Positions 24,808 through 33,410 of a stretch of 64,000 bases of DNA are shown here, in pieces. The notes beneath the pieces were generated by a model. The model was not told the DNA's origin. It saw only the letters and a program-made list of their open reading frames with translations, and made no database searches. The position numbers were made by a program, and so were the translations under genes. The stretch covers positions 558,001 through 622,000 of the forward strand of contig CBDIBE010000010.1 of NCBI GenBank assembly GCA_965276815.1, in the 5' to 3' direction. Every line of letters begins with the position of its first letter. The stretch's first letter is position 1. This DNA is from JAVVHH01 sp965276815. Lineage in GTDB: Bacteria > Pseudomonadota > Alphaproteobacteria > Acetobacterales > Acetobacteraceae.

Positions 24808-25634
24808 CGATCCGTGAAGCCCTCCAGCATGGCCGTGCATTGCTGGAAGGAGTCGGCGTCGACTCGCCCGCGCTCGACGCGCGGCTCCTCCTCGCCCATG
24901 CCGCCGGGCTCAGCCGCGAGGACCTGATCCGCGAACCCGGCCGCGACATCGATGCCCGGCCCTATCAAGCGCTCCTCGACCGCCGCGCCGCGCGCGAGCC
25001 GCTGGCGCTTATCCTCGGTTCGCAAGAATTCTGGAGCCTGCCGTTCCAAGTCTCCCGGGCGACCCTGATCCCTCGCCCCGAGACCGAGACCCTGATCGAA
25101 GCTGCCCTGGCCGCCCGGCCCGGCGGCGTCCGGAGCATCCTCGACCTCGGCACCGGGACCGGCTGCCTGCTGCTCGCCGCTCTGACCGAATTCCCGGCCG
25201 CCTGGGGCGTCGGCATCGATCGGAACCCAGAAGCTGCCGCCCTCGCCGCGGCCAACGCGGCGTCTCTCGGTCTCGCAGACCGGGCCGCCATACTTTGCGC
25301 CGATTGGGCCACCCCGATCTCCGCCCGTTTCGACCTGGTTCTGAGCAACCCGCCGTACATCGCAACGGCCGACATACCGGGTCTGATGCCGGAAGTTGGC
25401 CGATTTGAGCCGGCAACCACCCTCGACGGCGGCTCTGACGGCCTAGACGCCTATCGCGCGCTTTTGGTCATGCTGCCCGACCTCCTCAACCCTGGCGGCC
25501 TGGCCGTGCTGGAGCTCGGGGCAGGGCAGGGCCCCGGATTCGCCTCGCTCGCCCGCCAAGCGGGATTTCCGCACGTCGCGTTCCGCGCGGATTTGGCCGG
25601 CATCGACCGGGCGGCCATCATCGAGGCAAGCTGA
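24804..25634 (+). CDS. prmC: Release factor glutamine methyltransferase
   Basis: The protein has 276 residues and its GTG overlaps the prfA TGA. The helical N-terminal domain is followed by the SAM-binding Rossmann fold with ILDLGTGTGCLLLAAL (about 112) and the substrate motif LVLSNPPYIA (about 180), the NPPY signature for Gln/Asn N5-methylation. It methylates the GGQ glutamine of RF1 and RF2. The ispG-to-prmC run is one likely transcript, interrupted only by the short repeat before hisS. Confidence 0.93.
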   Translation: MTIREALQHGRALLEGVGVDSPALDARLLLAHAAGLSREDLIREPGRDIDARPYQALLDRRAAREPLALILGSQEFWSLPFQVSRATLIPRPETETLIEAALAARPGGVRSILDLGTGTGCLLLAALTEFPAAWGVGIDRNPEAAALAAANAASLGLADRAAILCADWATPISARFDLVLSNPPYIATADIPGLMPEVGRFEPATTLDGGSDGLDAYRALLVMLPDLLNPGGLAVLELGAGQGPGFASLARQAGFPHVAFRADLAGIDRAAIIEAS

Positions 25635-25672
25635 GGGGAGGGGGTTGGCAGACGCCCCACTTCCCACTACCT
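25634..25672. repeat. Dispersed intergenic repeat, second copy
   Basis: Directly after the prmC stop, GAGGGGAGGGGGTTGG followed by CAGACGCCCCACTTCCC matches the 3' part of the repeat at 22466-22495 with several mismatches. No hairpin arm is kept here. The rest of the 178-base gap to the next gene has GC-rich inverted repeats but no gene. Confidence 0.4.
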
Positions 25673-25812
25673 TCCCATTTGGTCCGTTGGACCGTACTGG
25701 CGGCCGGCCGCGCGAAAACGCGCCGGCAATGCCGAACCAATGCCGACATTGACGCGCCGCCGCTCTGAATTGGGCGTACGCGACGATCGGCCCTGTTAAG
25801 GAAGATGTCCTT

Positions 25813-26289
25813 GTGGCGATGAATATGAAGCGGATGCGTGGGCGCAATCACCGGGGTGGTGGAGGCGGCGGTGGTGGCGGTGGCGGGCCGGTCCGCCACC
25901 AGAGCGGCAATGTTCCGCTAAACCGGAACCACGTGTTCGACAGCAGCGGCCCCGACTTGCGTGTCCGCGGGACCGCACAGCAGCTCTTTGAGAAGTATCT
26001 TCAGCTCGGCCGCGACGCCACAAGCGGCGGCGACCGGGTTATGGCGGAGAGCTACTTTCAGCACGCCGAGCACTATTTCCGCATCCTGAACGCGATGAAC
26101 CAGGCCGCGGCCCAGCAGCAGGGCGGTCAGTCGCAGCAACAGAATGGCCAGCGGCGCCAGACTAACGAGCCGCAGGGCGACCAGCCGGACATGGACGAGC
26201 AGGACGACGAGTCGCTCCCCGGCTTCGGCGACCAGCCCGGCGGCGATACTCGCGACATCCCGATCAACGCCGCCCCGCCCGAGAGCTAG
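25813..26289 (+). CDS. DUF4167 domain protein, Gly-rich N-terminus
   Basis: The protein has 158 residues. GTG 25813 is preferred because AAGGAAGA sits eight bases upstream; ATG 25819 is an alternative. A basic start (KRMRGRNHR) runs into a tract of eleven Gly codons, then the DUF4167 core: NPLNRNHVFDSSGPDLRVRG-like sequence, AQQLFEKYLQLGRDA, MAESYFQHAEHYFRIL. A Gln-rich then acidic tail follows. The family is alphaproteobacterial and of unknown function, often adjacent to prmC. The basic Gly-rich head suggests nucleic-acid contact, which is inference. Confidence 0.8.
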   Translation: MAMNMKRMRGRNHRGGGGGGGGGGGPVRHQSGNVPLNRNHVFDSSGPDLRVRGTAQQLFEKYLQLGRDATSGGDRVMAESYFQHAEHYFRILNAMNQAAAQQQGGQSQQQNGQRRQTNEPQGDQPDMDEQDDESLPGFGDQPGGDTRDIPINAAPPES

Positions 26290-27104
26290 CAGTAGAGGGC
26301 GCTCCGCAGCTCCGCCGCCTCATGCGCCTCGACCAGGCCGCGCCGGAGCAACAGGTCGATCAGCACCAGGTTCACGTTGAATTTGAACTTGTCGGTGTGG
26401 CGCACCGTGTCCAGCACGCGAGGCAGCTCCCATAATTCGAAGCTGTCGACTTCCCCGTCGCAGGGTTCCGGCTTGAAAGCAGCGGGCACCGTCAAATCGT
26501 AGCAATAAAGCCGATCCCGGCGCAGTCCCTCCAGGCGCTGCATGGCGTATTCGATCACGCCAACCTGCCGGGCCGCGCCTGCCAGCTCCGGTGGCAGTCC
26601 AGCCTCCTCCTTCGCCTCCTTCAGCAGGGTCGCATCCGGCGTATGCCCCGCCGGCACGCCGCCAGCGACGAGATGATCGAGCTTGCCGCCATCCAGCGGC
26701 CGGTTCGCCGCCCGGCGCCCCACCCACAGCAGCGTCTCACCGCCTTGCACCACCAGCCCGTTGAGATGCACCCCGACCGCCTGGATGCCAAATATCGGCA
26801 GCGCACCGCGGTCGATCTGTCCCAGAACCCGGCCATCCCGCTCGCCCCGGACGTCGAATGCCTCGCCGCGCCAGCGGAATGCCTCTTCTGCCGCCAGCGC
26901 CTGGCTCATCGGTGCGAGCTGCGCCGATCGCACCCCGACCCCGTCCCCCGCCGCCGTCGCTCCCAATTCCATCAGGCGTTCCGCCAGCCTTGGCTCGAGC
27001 CAGCCAGCCGGCTCGCCCTCCACCAGCAGCCTGACCCGGCCGCCAGGCAGCACCGTGTTGTTGCAGGCACGGACGTGGCGCAATAGCTCGGACATAGCCG
27101 CCAT
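26286..27104 (-). CDS. NUDIX hydrolase with N-terminal DUF4743 domain
   Basis: The protein has 272 residues from ATG 27104, or 269 from ATG 27095; neither has a strong ribosome binding site. The N-terminal ~120 residues match DUF4743 in character (LLRHVRACNNT start, FDVRGERDGRVLGQIDRGALP). The NUDIX fold follows, with LDHLVAGGVPAGHTPDATLL then KEAKEEAGLP as the NUDIX box (E-x-x-E-E-A-G core) at about 160-185. Eukaryotic relatives are linked to oxidised thiamine diphosphate hydrolysis; here the substrate is unknown. The 3' end overlaps the DUF4167 gene. Confidence 0.82.
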   Translation of the reverse strand: MAAMSELLRHVRACNNTVLPGGRVRLLVEGEPAGWLEPRLAERLMELGATAAGDGVGVRSAQLAPMSQALAAEEAFRWRGEAFDVRGERDGRVLGQIDRGALPIFGIQAVGVHLNGLVVQGGETLLWVGRRAANRPLDGGKLDHLVAGGVPAGHTPDATLLKEAKEEAGLPPELAGAARQVGVIEYAMQRLEGLRRDRLYCYDLTVPAAFKPEPCDGEVDSFELWELPRVLDTVRHTDKFKFNVNLVLIDLLLRRGLVEAHEAAELRSALYC

Positions 27105-27164
27105 ATAAGCCGAATCTGGCCGCGTGCCTTCCCATCGCGCTTCACAGCCGCCATCTAACTCGGC

Positions 27165-29000
27165 ATGCCTGCCGAACCCAAGCTTGCGACCGCCTCCTCC
27201 CGCAACGGCTTCCAGACGGTCCGCACGCTGCTCCCTTATCTCTGGCCCAGCGACGCGCCCAGCGTCCGGGTTCGCGTCATCCTGGCGACGCTCATGCTCG
27301 TCGCGGCCAAAATCGCCACGGTCTACATCCCGGTCGTCTACAGCCATGCCGTCGACCTGCTCGCGCCGAAAAACCAAATCCTGACCGTCCCATTCGCCCT
27401 GATCGGCGCCTACGCCCTGCTGCGCATCGCCTCCTCCGGCTTCGCCGAGCTGCGCGACGCGGTTTTCGCCGCCGTGCAGCAGCGGACGATCCGCAAGGTC
27501 GCGCTGCAGACCTTCGAACACCTGCATCAGCTCAGCCTGCGCTTTCACCTGGACCGGCAGACCGGCGGCCTCTCCCGCGCCATCGAACGCGGCACCAACG
27601 GCATCGAGGCCGTGCTTCGGCTAGCCGTCTTCAACATTTTGCCGACCCTGTTCGAAGTGTGCCTGGTCACCGCCATCCTGTGGCGGATGTTCGACTGGCG
27701 CTTTGCCCTGGTCACCTTCGGCGCGGTGACCATCTACATCGGCTTTACCTTCTTGTTCACCAACTGGCGGGTAAAATTCCGCCGCACGATGAACGAGATG
27801 GACTCCGACGCGCAGACCAAGGCCATCGACTCGCTGCTGAACTACGAGACCGTCAAGTATTTCGGCAACGAAGCGCACGAGACAAGCCGTTTCGATGGCG
27901 CCCGCGCGCGCTACGAGCGTGCTGCGGTGCGGAGCCAGGTGACGCTCAACCTGCTCAACATCGGCCAGGCCGTGATCGTCTCCTGCAGCCTCGCCTTCAT
28001 CATGCTGATGGCCGCCGATGGCGTGCAGGCGGGGACGATGACCGTCGGCAAGTTCGTCCTGGTCAACACCTACCTCATGCAGCTCTATCAGCCGCTGAAC
28101 TTCCTCGGCTTCGTCTATCGCGAGATCAAGCAAGGGCTGGTCGACATGGAATCCATGTTCCGGCTCATGTCGGTCAACCAGGAAGTCGCCGACCGGCCCG
28201 GCGCCCTCGAGTTGCCCGCGCATCCGGCCGATGGCCACACCGGCTCGGTCACCTTCCGTGACGTGCATTTCGGCTACAACCCAAACCGCGAGATCCTCAA
28301 GGGCGTCAGCTTCGAAGTGCCGGAGGGCGCCAAGCTCGCCATCGTCGGGCCGACCGGTGCCGGCAAATCGACCATCAGCCGCCTGCTGTTCCGCTTCTAC
28401 GACGTGAACAGCGGCGCCGTGGAGATCGACGGCGCCGACACCCGCGACTTGACCCAGACCAGCCTGCGCGCCGCCATCGGCGTCGTCCCGCAGGACACCG
28501 TGCTGTTCAACGACACCATCGGCTACAACATCGCCTATGGCCGCCCCGGCGCGTCGCAGGCCGAGATCGAGCGTGCCGCCAAGCTCGCTCAGGTGCACGA
28601 TTTCGTCCTGCGCCTGCCCGAAGGCTACGACACGCGCGTCGGCGAGCGCGGGCTGAAATTGTCCGGCGGCGAGAAGCAGCGTGTCGCCATCGCCCGCACC
28701 ATCCTCAAAGACCCGCGGATCCTCATCCTCGATGAAGCCACCAGCGCGCTCGACAGCCGCACCGAGCGCGACATCGACGCAGCACTCCGCACCGTCGCCG
28801 CCAACCGCACCACCCTGGTGATCGCCCACCGCCTCTCCACCGTGGTGGATGCCGAGGAGATCATCGTCCTGCAGGAGGGCCGCGTCGCCGAACGCGGCAC
28901 GCATGCCTCGCTGCTGGCGCTTGGCGGGCTCTACGCCCGGATGTGGGCCCTGCAAGCCGACGAACAGGAGCGGGTGCGCGAGACGGAGGTTGCCCTATGA
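27165..29000 (+). CDS. Atm1/HMT-type ABC half-transporter
   Basis: The protein has 611 residues: six TM helices in the first ~310 and one ATP-binding domain. Walker A is GPTGAGKST, signature LSGGEKQRVAIA, Walker B ILILDEATSALD, and the H-loop is VIAHRLST. NYETVKYFGNEAHE (about 225) is characteristic of the Atm1/ABCB7/HMT1 subfamily. Alphaproteobacterial members export glutathione polysulfide-type or metal-thiol species and confer heavy-metal tolerance. A small gene overlaps its stop. Confidence 0.9.
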   Translation: MPAEPKLATASSRNGFQTVRTLLPYLWPSDAPSVRVRVILATLMLVAAKIATVYIPVVYSHAVDLLAPKNQILTVPFALIGAYALLRIASSGFAELRDAVFAAVQQRTIRKVALQTFEHLHQLSLRFHLDRQTGGLSRAIERGTNGIEAVLRLAVFNILPTLFEVCLVTAILWRMFDWRFALVTFGAVTIYIGFTFLFTNWRVKFRRTMNEMDSDAQTKAIDSLLNYETVKYFGNEAHETSRFDGARARYERAAVRSQVTLNLLNIGQAVIVSCSLAFIMLMAADGVQAGTMTVGKFVLVNTYLMQLYQPLNFLGFVYREIKQGLVDMESMFRLMSVNQEVADRPGALELPAHPADGHTGSVTFRDVHFGYNPNREILKGVSFEVPEGAKLAIVGPTGAGKSTISRLLFRFYDVNSGAVEIDGADTRDLTQTSLRAAIGVVPQDTVLFNDTIGYNIAYGRPGASQAEIERAAKLAQVHDFVLRLPEGYDTRVGERGLKLSGGEKQRVAIARTILKDPRILILDEATSALDSRTERDIDAALRTVAANRTTLVIAHRLSTVVDAEEIIVLQEGRVAERGTHASLLALGGLYARMWALQADEQERVRETEVAL

Positions 29001-29233
29001 TGCACGAAGACCCGCCCGCAGACCTCAGCCATGCCGGCGCCATCGTGGACAAGGCGATCGAATACATGATGGGTCAGCACCTCGACCCGGTCGCCATCGC
29101 CTCCGCCCTGCTCGGCGGCTCGCTCGGCCTGTTGGTTCGCACCATGCACGACGACGCGATCGAGCAGGTGCTGCGCAACGCGATCGGCTCAGTCCGCTCA
29201 GGCGAACTGCGCGCAGAGTTGGGGAACCGGTAG
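28997..29233 (+). CDS. Small protein of unknown function coupled to ABC transporter
   Basis: The protein has 78 residues. ATG 28997 overlaps the transporter stop (ATGA) and GGAGGT lies six bases upstream, so translation is coupled. The sequence is amphipathic and mostly helical, with one mildly hydrophobic stretch (VAIASALLGGSLGLLVRTM) around residue 35. No domain was recognised. An accessory role for the transporter is suggested only by coupling. Confidence 0.6.
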   Translation: MMHEDPPADLSHAGAIVDKAIEYMMGQHLDPVAIASALLGGSLGLLVRTMHDDAIEQVLRNAIGSVRSGELRAELGNR

Positions 29234-29284
29234 TCTTCTCGCCACGACCGAGCCGTTTAAGACACTCCCATGTCAGCGGCGCGC

Positions 29285-29313
29285 TTGACCTTTCCAACCC
29301 ACCCCGGCATAAC
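29285..29313 (+). promoter_or_regulatory. Promoter for rpmB
   Basis: TTGACC at 29285-29290 and CATAAC at 29308-29313 are separated by 17 bases, a good sigma-70-type match. Transcription would begin near 29320, inside the GC-rich hairpin, giving a leader of about 50 bases. Confidence 0.5.
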
Positions 29314-29333
29314 CCCCGGCTTATTCGCCGGGG
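29314..29333 (+). promoter_or_regulatory. GC hairpin at start of rpmB leader
   Basis: CCCCGGC and GCCGGGG form a perfect 7-bp stem around the loop TTATTC. It lies between the small gene ending at 29233 and rpmB. It may end the upstream transcript (no T-run) or cap the rpmB leader. Confidence 0.4.
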
Positions 29334-29369
29334 CGCCCATTTCTGCGTCCGCACTCTGAGGAACCTACG

Positions 29370-29678
29370 ATGTCTCGTCGCTGCCAGATCACGGGCAAGG
29401 GCGTGCTGACTGGCAACAACGTCAGCCACGCCAACAACAAGTCTCGCCGCCGCTTCCTGCCCAATATGCAGCAGACCTCCATGGTCTCCGACGTGCTCGG
29501 CACCACCGTCCGGGTCCGGGTGACGACGCATGCCATCCGCACCATCGAGCACAATGGCGGCCTTGACGCCTTCCTGCTGAGCACGCCCAATCGTGACCTT
29601 CCGGAACCGGCGCAGGTCCTGAAGCGCCGCATCCTGCGCTCGCAGGCCAAGCGCGCCGCCGCCGCTTCCGCGTCCTGA
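29370..29678 (+). CDS. rpmB: 50S ribosomal protein L28
   Basis: The protein has 102 residues, the long alphaproteobacterial form of L28. MSRRCQITGKGVLTGNNVSH and NKSRRRFLPNMQ are the family signature, and the Cys-containing start CQITGK is typical. It carries its own promoter and is monocistronic or followed by the hydrolase 18 bases on. The C-terminus ends in an Ala-rich tail. Confidence 0.95.
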   Translation: MSRRCQITGKGVLTGNNVSHANNKSRRRFLPNMQQTSMVSDVLGTTVRVRVTTHAIRTIEHNGGLDAFLLSTPNRDLPEPAQVLKRRILRSQAKRAAAASAS

Positions 29679-29696
29679 TCCTCCAGCCGCGCTTGG

Positions 29697-30593
29697 ATGG
29701 TCCCACTCGGGCTTAAGCGTCTCGGGCGCCGCGTCAGTCTCCGCTCTCCCTCGCGACTGGCCTCGCTGCTGGTGCGCATGCGCGACGGCCGTTCGATTGC
29801 GGTGGAGGAATTTGGTGACCCGGCCAGCCCGACCGTCCTCTACTTCCACGGTTGGCCGGCGTCGCGGCTCGAGCCGGGGCTGATCCCCAACCTGCCGGTC
29901 CGGCTGCTGGCGTTCGACCGGCCGGGCTACGGACGCTCCAGCCCGCTTCCAGGCCGCACCCTGCTCGATTGGCCGCGCGACGTGGCCGAGGTCGCCGATC
30001 GGCTCGGCCTCGACCAATTCTACCTGATTGGCCTCTCCGGTGGTGGTCCGTTCGCGGCGGCGACGGCGTATGCCTTGCCCGGCCGCGTCCGCGCCCTGTG
30101 CCTGATCAGCCCGGTGCCGCCGGCTTCGGCGATCAGCCGCCGGGCGAGCGGCGTCGGCCATCTATTTCGCCTCGGGCGGCATCCCGCCGTCGCCCGCCGG
30201 GTCCTGGGCGCGATGCGCCCCCTGCTGCAGCGCAGGATCATCACGCCGCGCACCTTCATCGGCAGCGGCTTACCGGGAGCCGACCGAGAGTGCCTGGCGC
30301 CGTCGACCGTTGCCGGGCTGGGCCGGGCCTGGCGCGAAGGCTTGCGGCGGGGCATCCTGGGCGCGGTCTCCGACGCCGAGATCTACGCCGACCCCTGGGG
30401 CTTCGACCCAGTCAATATCAAGGTTCCGACCTCGATCTGGATAGGCGCCGATGACTCCCTCATTCCCCGCGAATCGCTCGCGCCGTATGCGGCGATCCCC
30501 GGTGCACGCCTGCACGTGGTTCCCGGCGAGGGCCACTATTCCCTCGCGCTGCGCCACGCCGCGCAGATGCTGGGTGAGCTGACCGAAGCCTAA
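29697..30593 (+). CDS. Alpha/beta hydrolase
   Basis: The protein has 298 residues. The fold shows YFHGWPASRLEPG (oxyanion region, about 50), the nucleophile elbow LIGLSGGGPFAAATAYA (Ser at about 110), WIGADDSLIP (acid Asp near 247) and GEGHYSLALRHAAQM (His near 280), a complete catalytic triad. Similar plasma-membrane-type lipases/esterases have unknown substrates. It starts 18 bases after rpmB with no ribosome binding site of note, and its stop overlaps the convergent barrel gene by four bases. Confidence 0.8.
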   Translation: MVPLGLKRLGRRVSLRSPSRLASLLVRMRDGRSIAVEEFGDPASPTVLYFHGWPASRLEPGLIPNLPVRLLAFDRPGYGRSSPLPGRTLLDWPRDVAEVADRLGLDQFYLIGLSGGGPFAAATAYALPGRVRALCLISPVPPASAISRRASGVGHLFRLGRHPAVARRVLGAMRPLLQRRIITPRTFIGSGLPGADRECLAPSTVAGLGRAWREGLRRGILGAVSDAEIYADPWGFDPVNIKVPTSIWIGADDSLIPRESLAPYAAIPGARLHVVPGEGHYSLALRHAAQMLGELTEA

Positions 30594-31816
30594 AACCGGA
30601 GCGACATTCCGGCGGTCAGGCCCTGCGCATAGAAATCCGTTGTCTGGAACACGCGCGCCGGATACGTCGTGCTGATAGCCGACCCGCCTTGCGCGAAAAT
30701 CTGCCCCTTTGGCAAATTCCGATCGATCTGGTCGCCGGGCCGCACCACATTGTTGAGGTAGAGGAAATCGTAACCCAGCGTCAGCCGGACTTGTGGCGTC
30801 ACGTCATAGCCGAGCTTGAGCTGGAACTCAGGGGCCACGGCGAACGCGTTGGATGACCGGCGCCCCGAGTTGTTCGGCTGCGCGAAGATGCCCTGCGCGC
30901 CGGAGGACGGCGTGTAGTCCACCGCGTTGAACGACCCGGCCACGTTCAGCTCCTGCACCACGTCACCGATCGCGAGCCGCCCCGTCGCGGTCACCGAAAA
31001 CGGCCCCCGACCGGCCTGGCCACGCACCCCGATCGTCGGGCCGACGAACTGGTTGCGCGTGCCGAAATGGTCGCTGGCGACCCCGCTCTGCCCGAGGAAG
31101 GCGCCTCCGGTGCCGTAGAAATAGTCGGAGAAATCGAAATCCTCGGTGAGATCGAGGTAGCGCAGGCCGGCAAGGGCGCTCACCGACCAATTCGGCGCGC
31201 GATACAGTTCATAAACGCCCGTGGCATCCAGCCCCCAGAAGTTCAGCCGGTTGGTGGCAATCACGTTGCCGCCGAGGATGCCCGGAATGAACACCGGCAG
31301 CCCGTTCTCCGCCGCCACCGCGTCGCGCGGCACGCCGATGAAGTAGGGAACGGCGTTGTAGAGCGGCACGCGGATGCCGTTGCCGACGAATGGCGTCCCG
31401 CCGGTGCCGCCGGTCGCGTAGCCGGCGTTGCGGCTCTCGAGCCCGAAGCCGCTCGCCTCGACGGCCAAGCCGCGGCTTGGGTCGATGGTGTAGCCGAGCG
31501 TCAGTCGCCCGCCCGAGAACCCGGCAAAATCCTGCGCATCCTTGCCGCCCACCGCGGGCGATTGCGGCGCGCCGTAGAGGATGGTCGTGTTGGAGTTGAT
31601 CAGGAAGCCCTGGCTGTTCGCGTTGGGCCCGGTGGAGATCAGCGGCACGGAAAGCGGCGCACCCTTTACCCACCAAAGCAGGTAGTCAAGGTCGCCGTAA
31701 ATGCGCTGAACTACCGGGGGATCAGCGTCCGAAACCCTGACTTCCTGGGCTCTCGCGGAGTGCAATGCGCAGAACGACAGCAACACACTGCCAAATGTTA
31801 TATTGCGTATGAGCAT
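30590..31816 (-). CDS. BBP7-family outer-membrane beta-barrel protein
   Basis: The protein has 408 residues. The start is placed at 31816 so that it opens with MLIRNITFGSVLLSF, a signal peptide ending at HSARAQ. DLDYLLWWVKGAPLSVPLIS then GFLINSNTTILYG is the BBP7 (PF07585-type) signature; alternating strands run to a C-terminal Phe, as in outer-membrane barrels. Segments such as LRYLDLTEDFDF and LGYDFLYLNNVVRPGDQIDR also match family style. BBP7 proteins are best known from Planctomycetes. Function is unknown. It is divergent from the VOC gene across 40 bases. Confidence 0.75.
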   Translation of the reverse strand: MLIRNITFGSVLLSFCALHSARAQEVRVSDADPPVVQRIYGDLDYLLWWVKGAPLSVPLISTGPNANSQGFLINSNTTILYGAPQSPAVGGKDAQDFAGFSGGRLTLGYTIDPSRGLAVEASGFGLESRNAGYATGGTGGTPFVGNGIRVPLYNAVPYFIGVPRDAVAAENGLPVFIPGILGGNVIATNRLNFWGLDATGVYELYRAPNWSVSALAGLRYLDLTEDFDFSDYFYGTGGAFLGQSGVASDHFGTRNQFVGPTIGVRGQAGRGPFSVTATGRLAIGDVVQELNVAGSFNAVDYTPSSGAQGIFAQPNNSGRRSSNAFAVAPEFQLKLGYDVTPQVRLTLGYDFLYLNNVVRPGDQIDRNLPKGQIFAQGGSAISTTYPARVFQTTDFYAQGLTAGMSLRF

Positions 31817-31856
31817 TCGCGGCGTCCATTCGTTCGACCCGGGAAAGGAGAATACG

Positions 31857-32237
31857 ATGTTCAGCCACATTACAATCGGCGCCAACGATGTTGCTAGAGC
31901 GGCGGCGTTCTACGACGCGTTCCTCGCTCCGTTGGGGATCGTGCGCTTTTTCGAAAAGGGGAGCACCATAGGCTGGCACCGCGAGGGCGAAGCGGGCAGC
32001 CTCTATGTCAACCCGCCGTTCGACGGCGCGCCCGCCAATCCCGGCAATGGCTGGATGTGCGCCTTCTACGCGCCGACGCGCGAGGCGGTCATCGAGGCCT
32101 ACGAAGCCGCCCTCGCCCATGGTGGATCAGATGAAGGCCCGCCCGGCCCGCGCCCGCACTACTCACCGGGGTATTACGGCGCCTATGTCAGGGACCCCGA
32201 AGGCAACAAGCTGCACGTGGTGCTTCGCGTCAAGTAA
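31857..32237 (+). CDS. VOC-family (glyoxalase/dioxygenase fold) protein
   Basis: The protein has 126 residues. ATG 31857 has AAGGAG six bases upstream. MFSHITIGANDVARAAAFYD is the first VOC half, and YYGAYVRDPEGNKLHVVLR the second, with the His and Glu-type metal positions near residues 4 and 119. Such single-domain proteins include glyoxalase-like and lactoylglutathione-lyase-like enzymes; the substrate is open. The end overlaps the convergent acetyltransferase gene by eight bases. Confidence 0.85.
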   Translation: MFSHITIGANDVARAAAFYDAFLAPLGIVRFFEKGSTIGWHREGEAGSLYVNPPFDGAPANPGNGWMCAFYAPTREAVIEAYEAALAHGGSDEGPPGPRPHYSPGYYGAYVRDPEGNKLHVVLRVK

Positions 32238-32673
32238 GCCGCTTGCGGAGAAAGACGCGGGCCTGGCCGGGAGCCGTGAAGGGCACCCGGCCAAATTCCT
32301 CATAACCGTGGCGAAGGTAAAAACCGGGCGCCTGAAACGTGCTCGTCTCGACCACGGCATGCTCGCAGCCGCGCCGCTTTGCTTCTGCCTCGACGATCTC
32401 GAGCAGCTTGCTGCCGAGCGCACCGCCTCGCGCCGAGTTTGGAAGGAACAGCATGTCGAGGAACAGCAAGCCCAGTTCGGTCCGGCCCCAGAGTCCTCCC
32501 ACGACCTCGCCATCGCCGATCTGCGTTGCCACCGCGGCAATCGGCTGGCGGTCGGCGATCCCCGTCTGCTCGCAATTGTGCCGATAGAGCGCCGCTTCCG
32601 CCCGACTCTTGGCCTCCGGCGCTCCCGCTGCACTCAGAGCGACTGCGAGATCCCCGGCATCCGGCTGTTTCAC
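32230..32673 (-). CDS. GNAT-family N-acetyltransferase
   Basis: The protein has 147 residues. GTG 32673 overlaps the preceding stop (GTGA) and has GAAGGAGAT upstream. The acetyl-CoA-binding core is GLLFLDMLFLPNSARGGALG (a modified Q/RxxGxG/A) and the later strand TFQAPGFYLRHGYEEFGRVP is typical of GNAT motif B. It is the last gene of the transporter-aminotransferase run. Acetylation of an imported amine is a reasonable guess from context only. Confidence 0.8.
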   Translation of the reverse strand: MKQPDAGDLAVALSAAGAPEAKSRAEAALYRHNCEQTGIADRQPIAAVATQIGDGEVVGGLWGRTELGLLFLDMLFLPNSARGGALGSKLLEIVEAEAKRRGCEHAVVETSTFQAPGFYLRHGYEEFGRVPFTAPGQARVFLRKRLT

Positions 32674-33410
32674 GGTATCTCCTTCGCGGCGCGTCCGGCC
32701 GCGTCCCGCAACGCGGTGTCCAGGCTGTGGTCGCAGTGCTCGGGATGGTTCAGCACCTGCGTGCCGCCCTCGTCCGATCCGACCCGTGCTGCCCCGGCAA
32801 GTCTGCCGTCGGACCAGCCGGCGAAAAGCCGGGAGCGGCCTAGAGCGACGCGCCTCGTCACGTCCTGCCATTCAAGCATTGTCTGGTCCGCCCACGAGGC
32901 AAGGACCTCCTCTACCGATTGCGCGCCGGCGGCATCCAGCTCTCGCACCCCATGCAGCGGTTTGGCATAGCGAAACTCGAGCGTGTTGCCGATATCCGCC
33001 AGCGCCCGCGACTTCCCAGCGCGCACGTAGGAATGCCGCTCATAGAAGCGGTGCGCGCGGGTAAACCGCGTGTCGCTCCACAGCACCAACTCGCTCGCCC
33101 CCGACGCTGCAGCGTGACGCTCGCCCACCTGCAGCAGCGCCCGGCCCAACCCGGCGCCATGCAGTCGCGGATGCACATAGACCCGGCAAATCTCCCAGGC
33201 GCCGTCCGCCAGCGGCGCGGTCGCCACCATGCCATCCACCGGGCCCGCGACCCACAGCGTCCCACCCCGCGCGGCATAATGGCTCGCAAGCGCGCGCAAC
33301 TCGGGCGCCTCCGCGTCCACATCCAGGATGCAGCCAGGAAACTCGGCCCAGCAGGCTTCGATCAGCGCGATGAAACCGGCCGCGTCGTCGTCGCGGCCGG
33401 GCCGTATCAG
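32670..33410 (-). CDS. GNAT-family N-acetyltransferase with C-terminal extension, probable CTG start
   Basis: The protein has 246 residues when started at CTG 33410. That codon overlaps the upstream TGA as CTGA, and GCGAGGG lies six bases ahead. No ATG, GTG or TTG exists in frame before GTG 33320, and a start there would remove the first GNAT strand and helix (IRPGRDDDAAGFIALIEACW). VYVHPRLHGAGLGRALLQVG is the acetyl-CoA motif A; HRFYERHSYVRAGKSRAL is motif B. About 95 residues after it (from LHGVRELDAAG) form a separate, unrecognised domain. Confidence 0.7.
   Translation of the reverse strand: MIRPGRDDDAAGFIALIEACWAEFPGCILDVDAEAPELRALASHYAARGGTLWVAGPVDGMVATAPLADGAWEICRVYVHPRLHGAGLGRALLQVGERHAAASGASELVLWSDTRFTRAHRFYERHSYVRAGKSRALADIGNTLEFRYAKPLHGVRELDAAGAQSVEEVLASWADQTMLEWQDVTRRVALGRSRLFAGWSDGRLAGAARVGSDEGGTQVLNHPEHCDHSLDTALRDAAGRAAKEIP

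Noticed and set aside
27621..28955. 444-codon frame opposite the ABC transporter
   Set aside because: Antisense shadow of strongly conserved ATPase motifs; no start signal.
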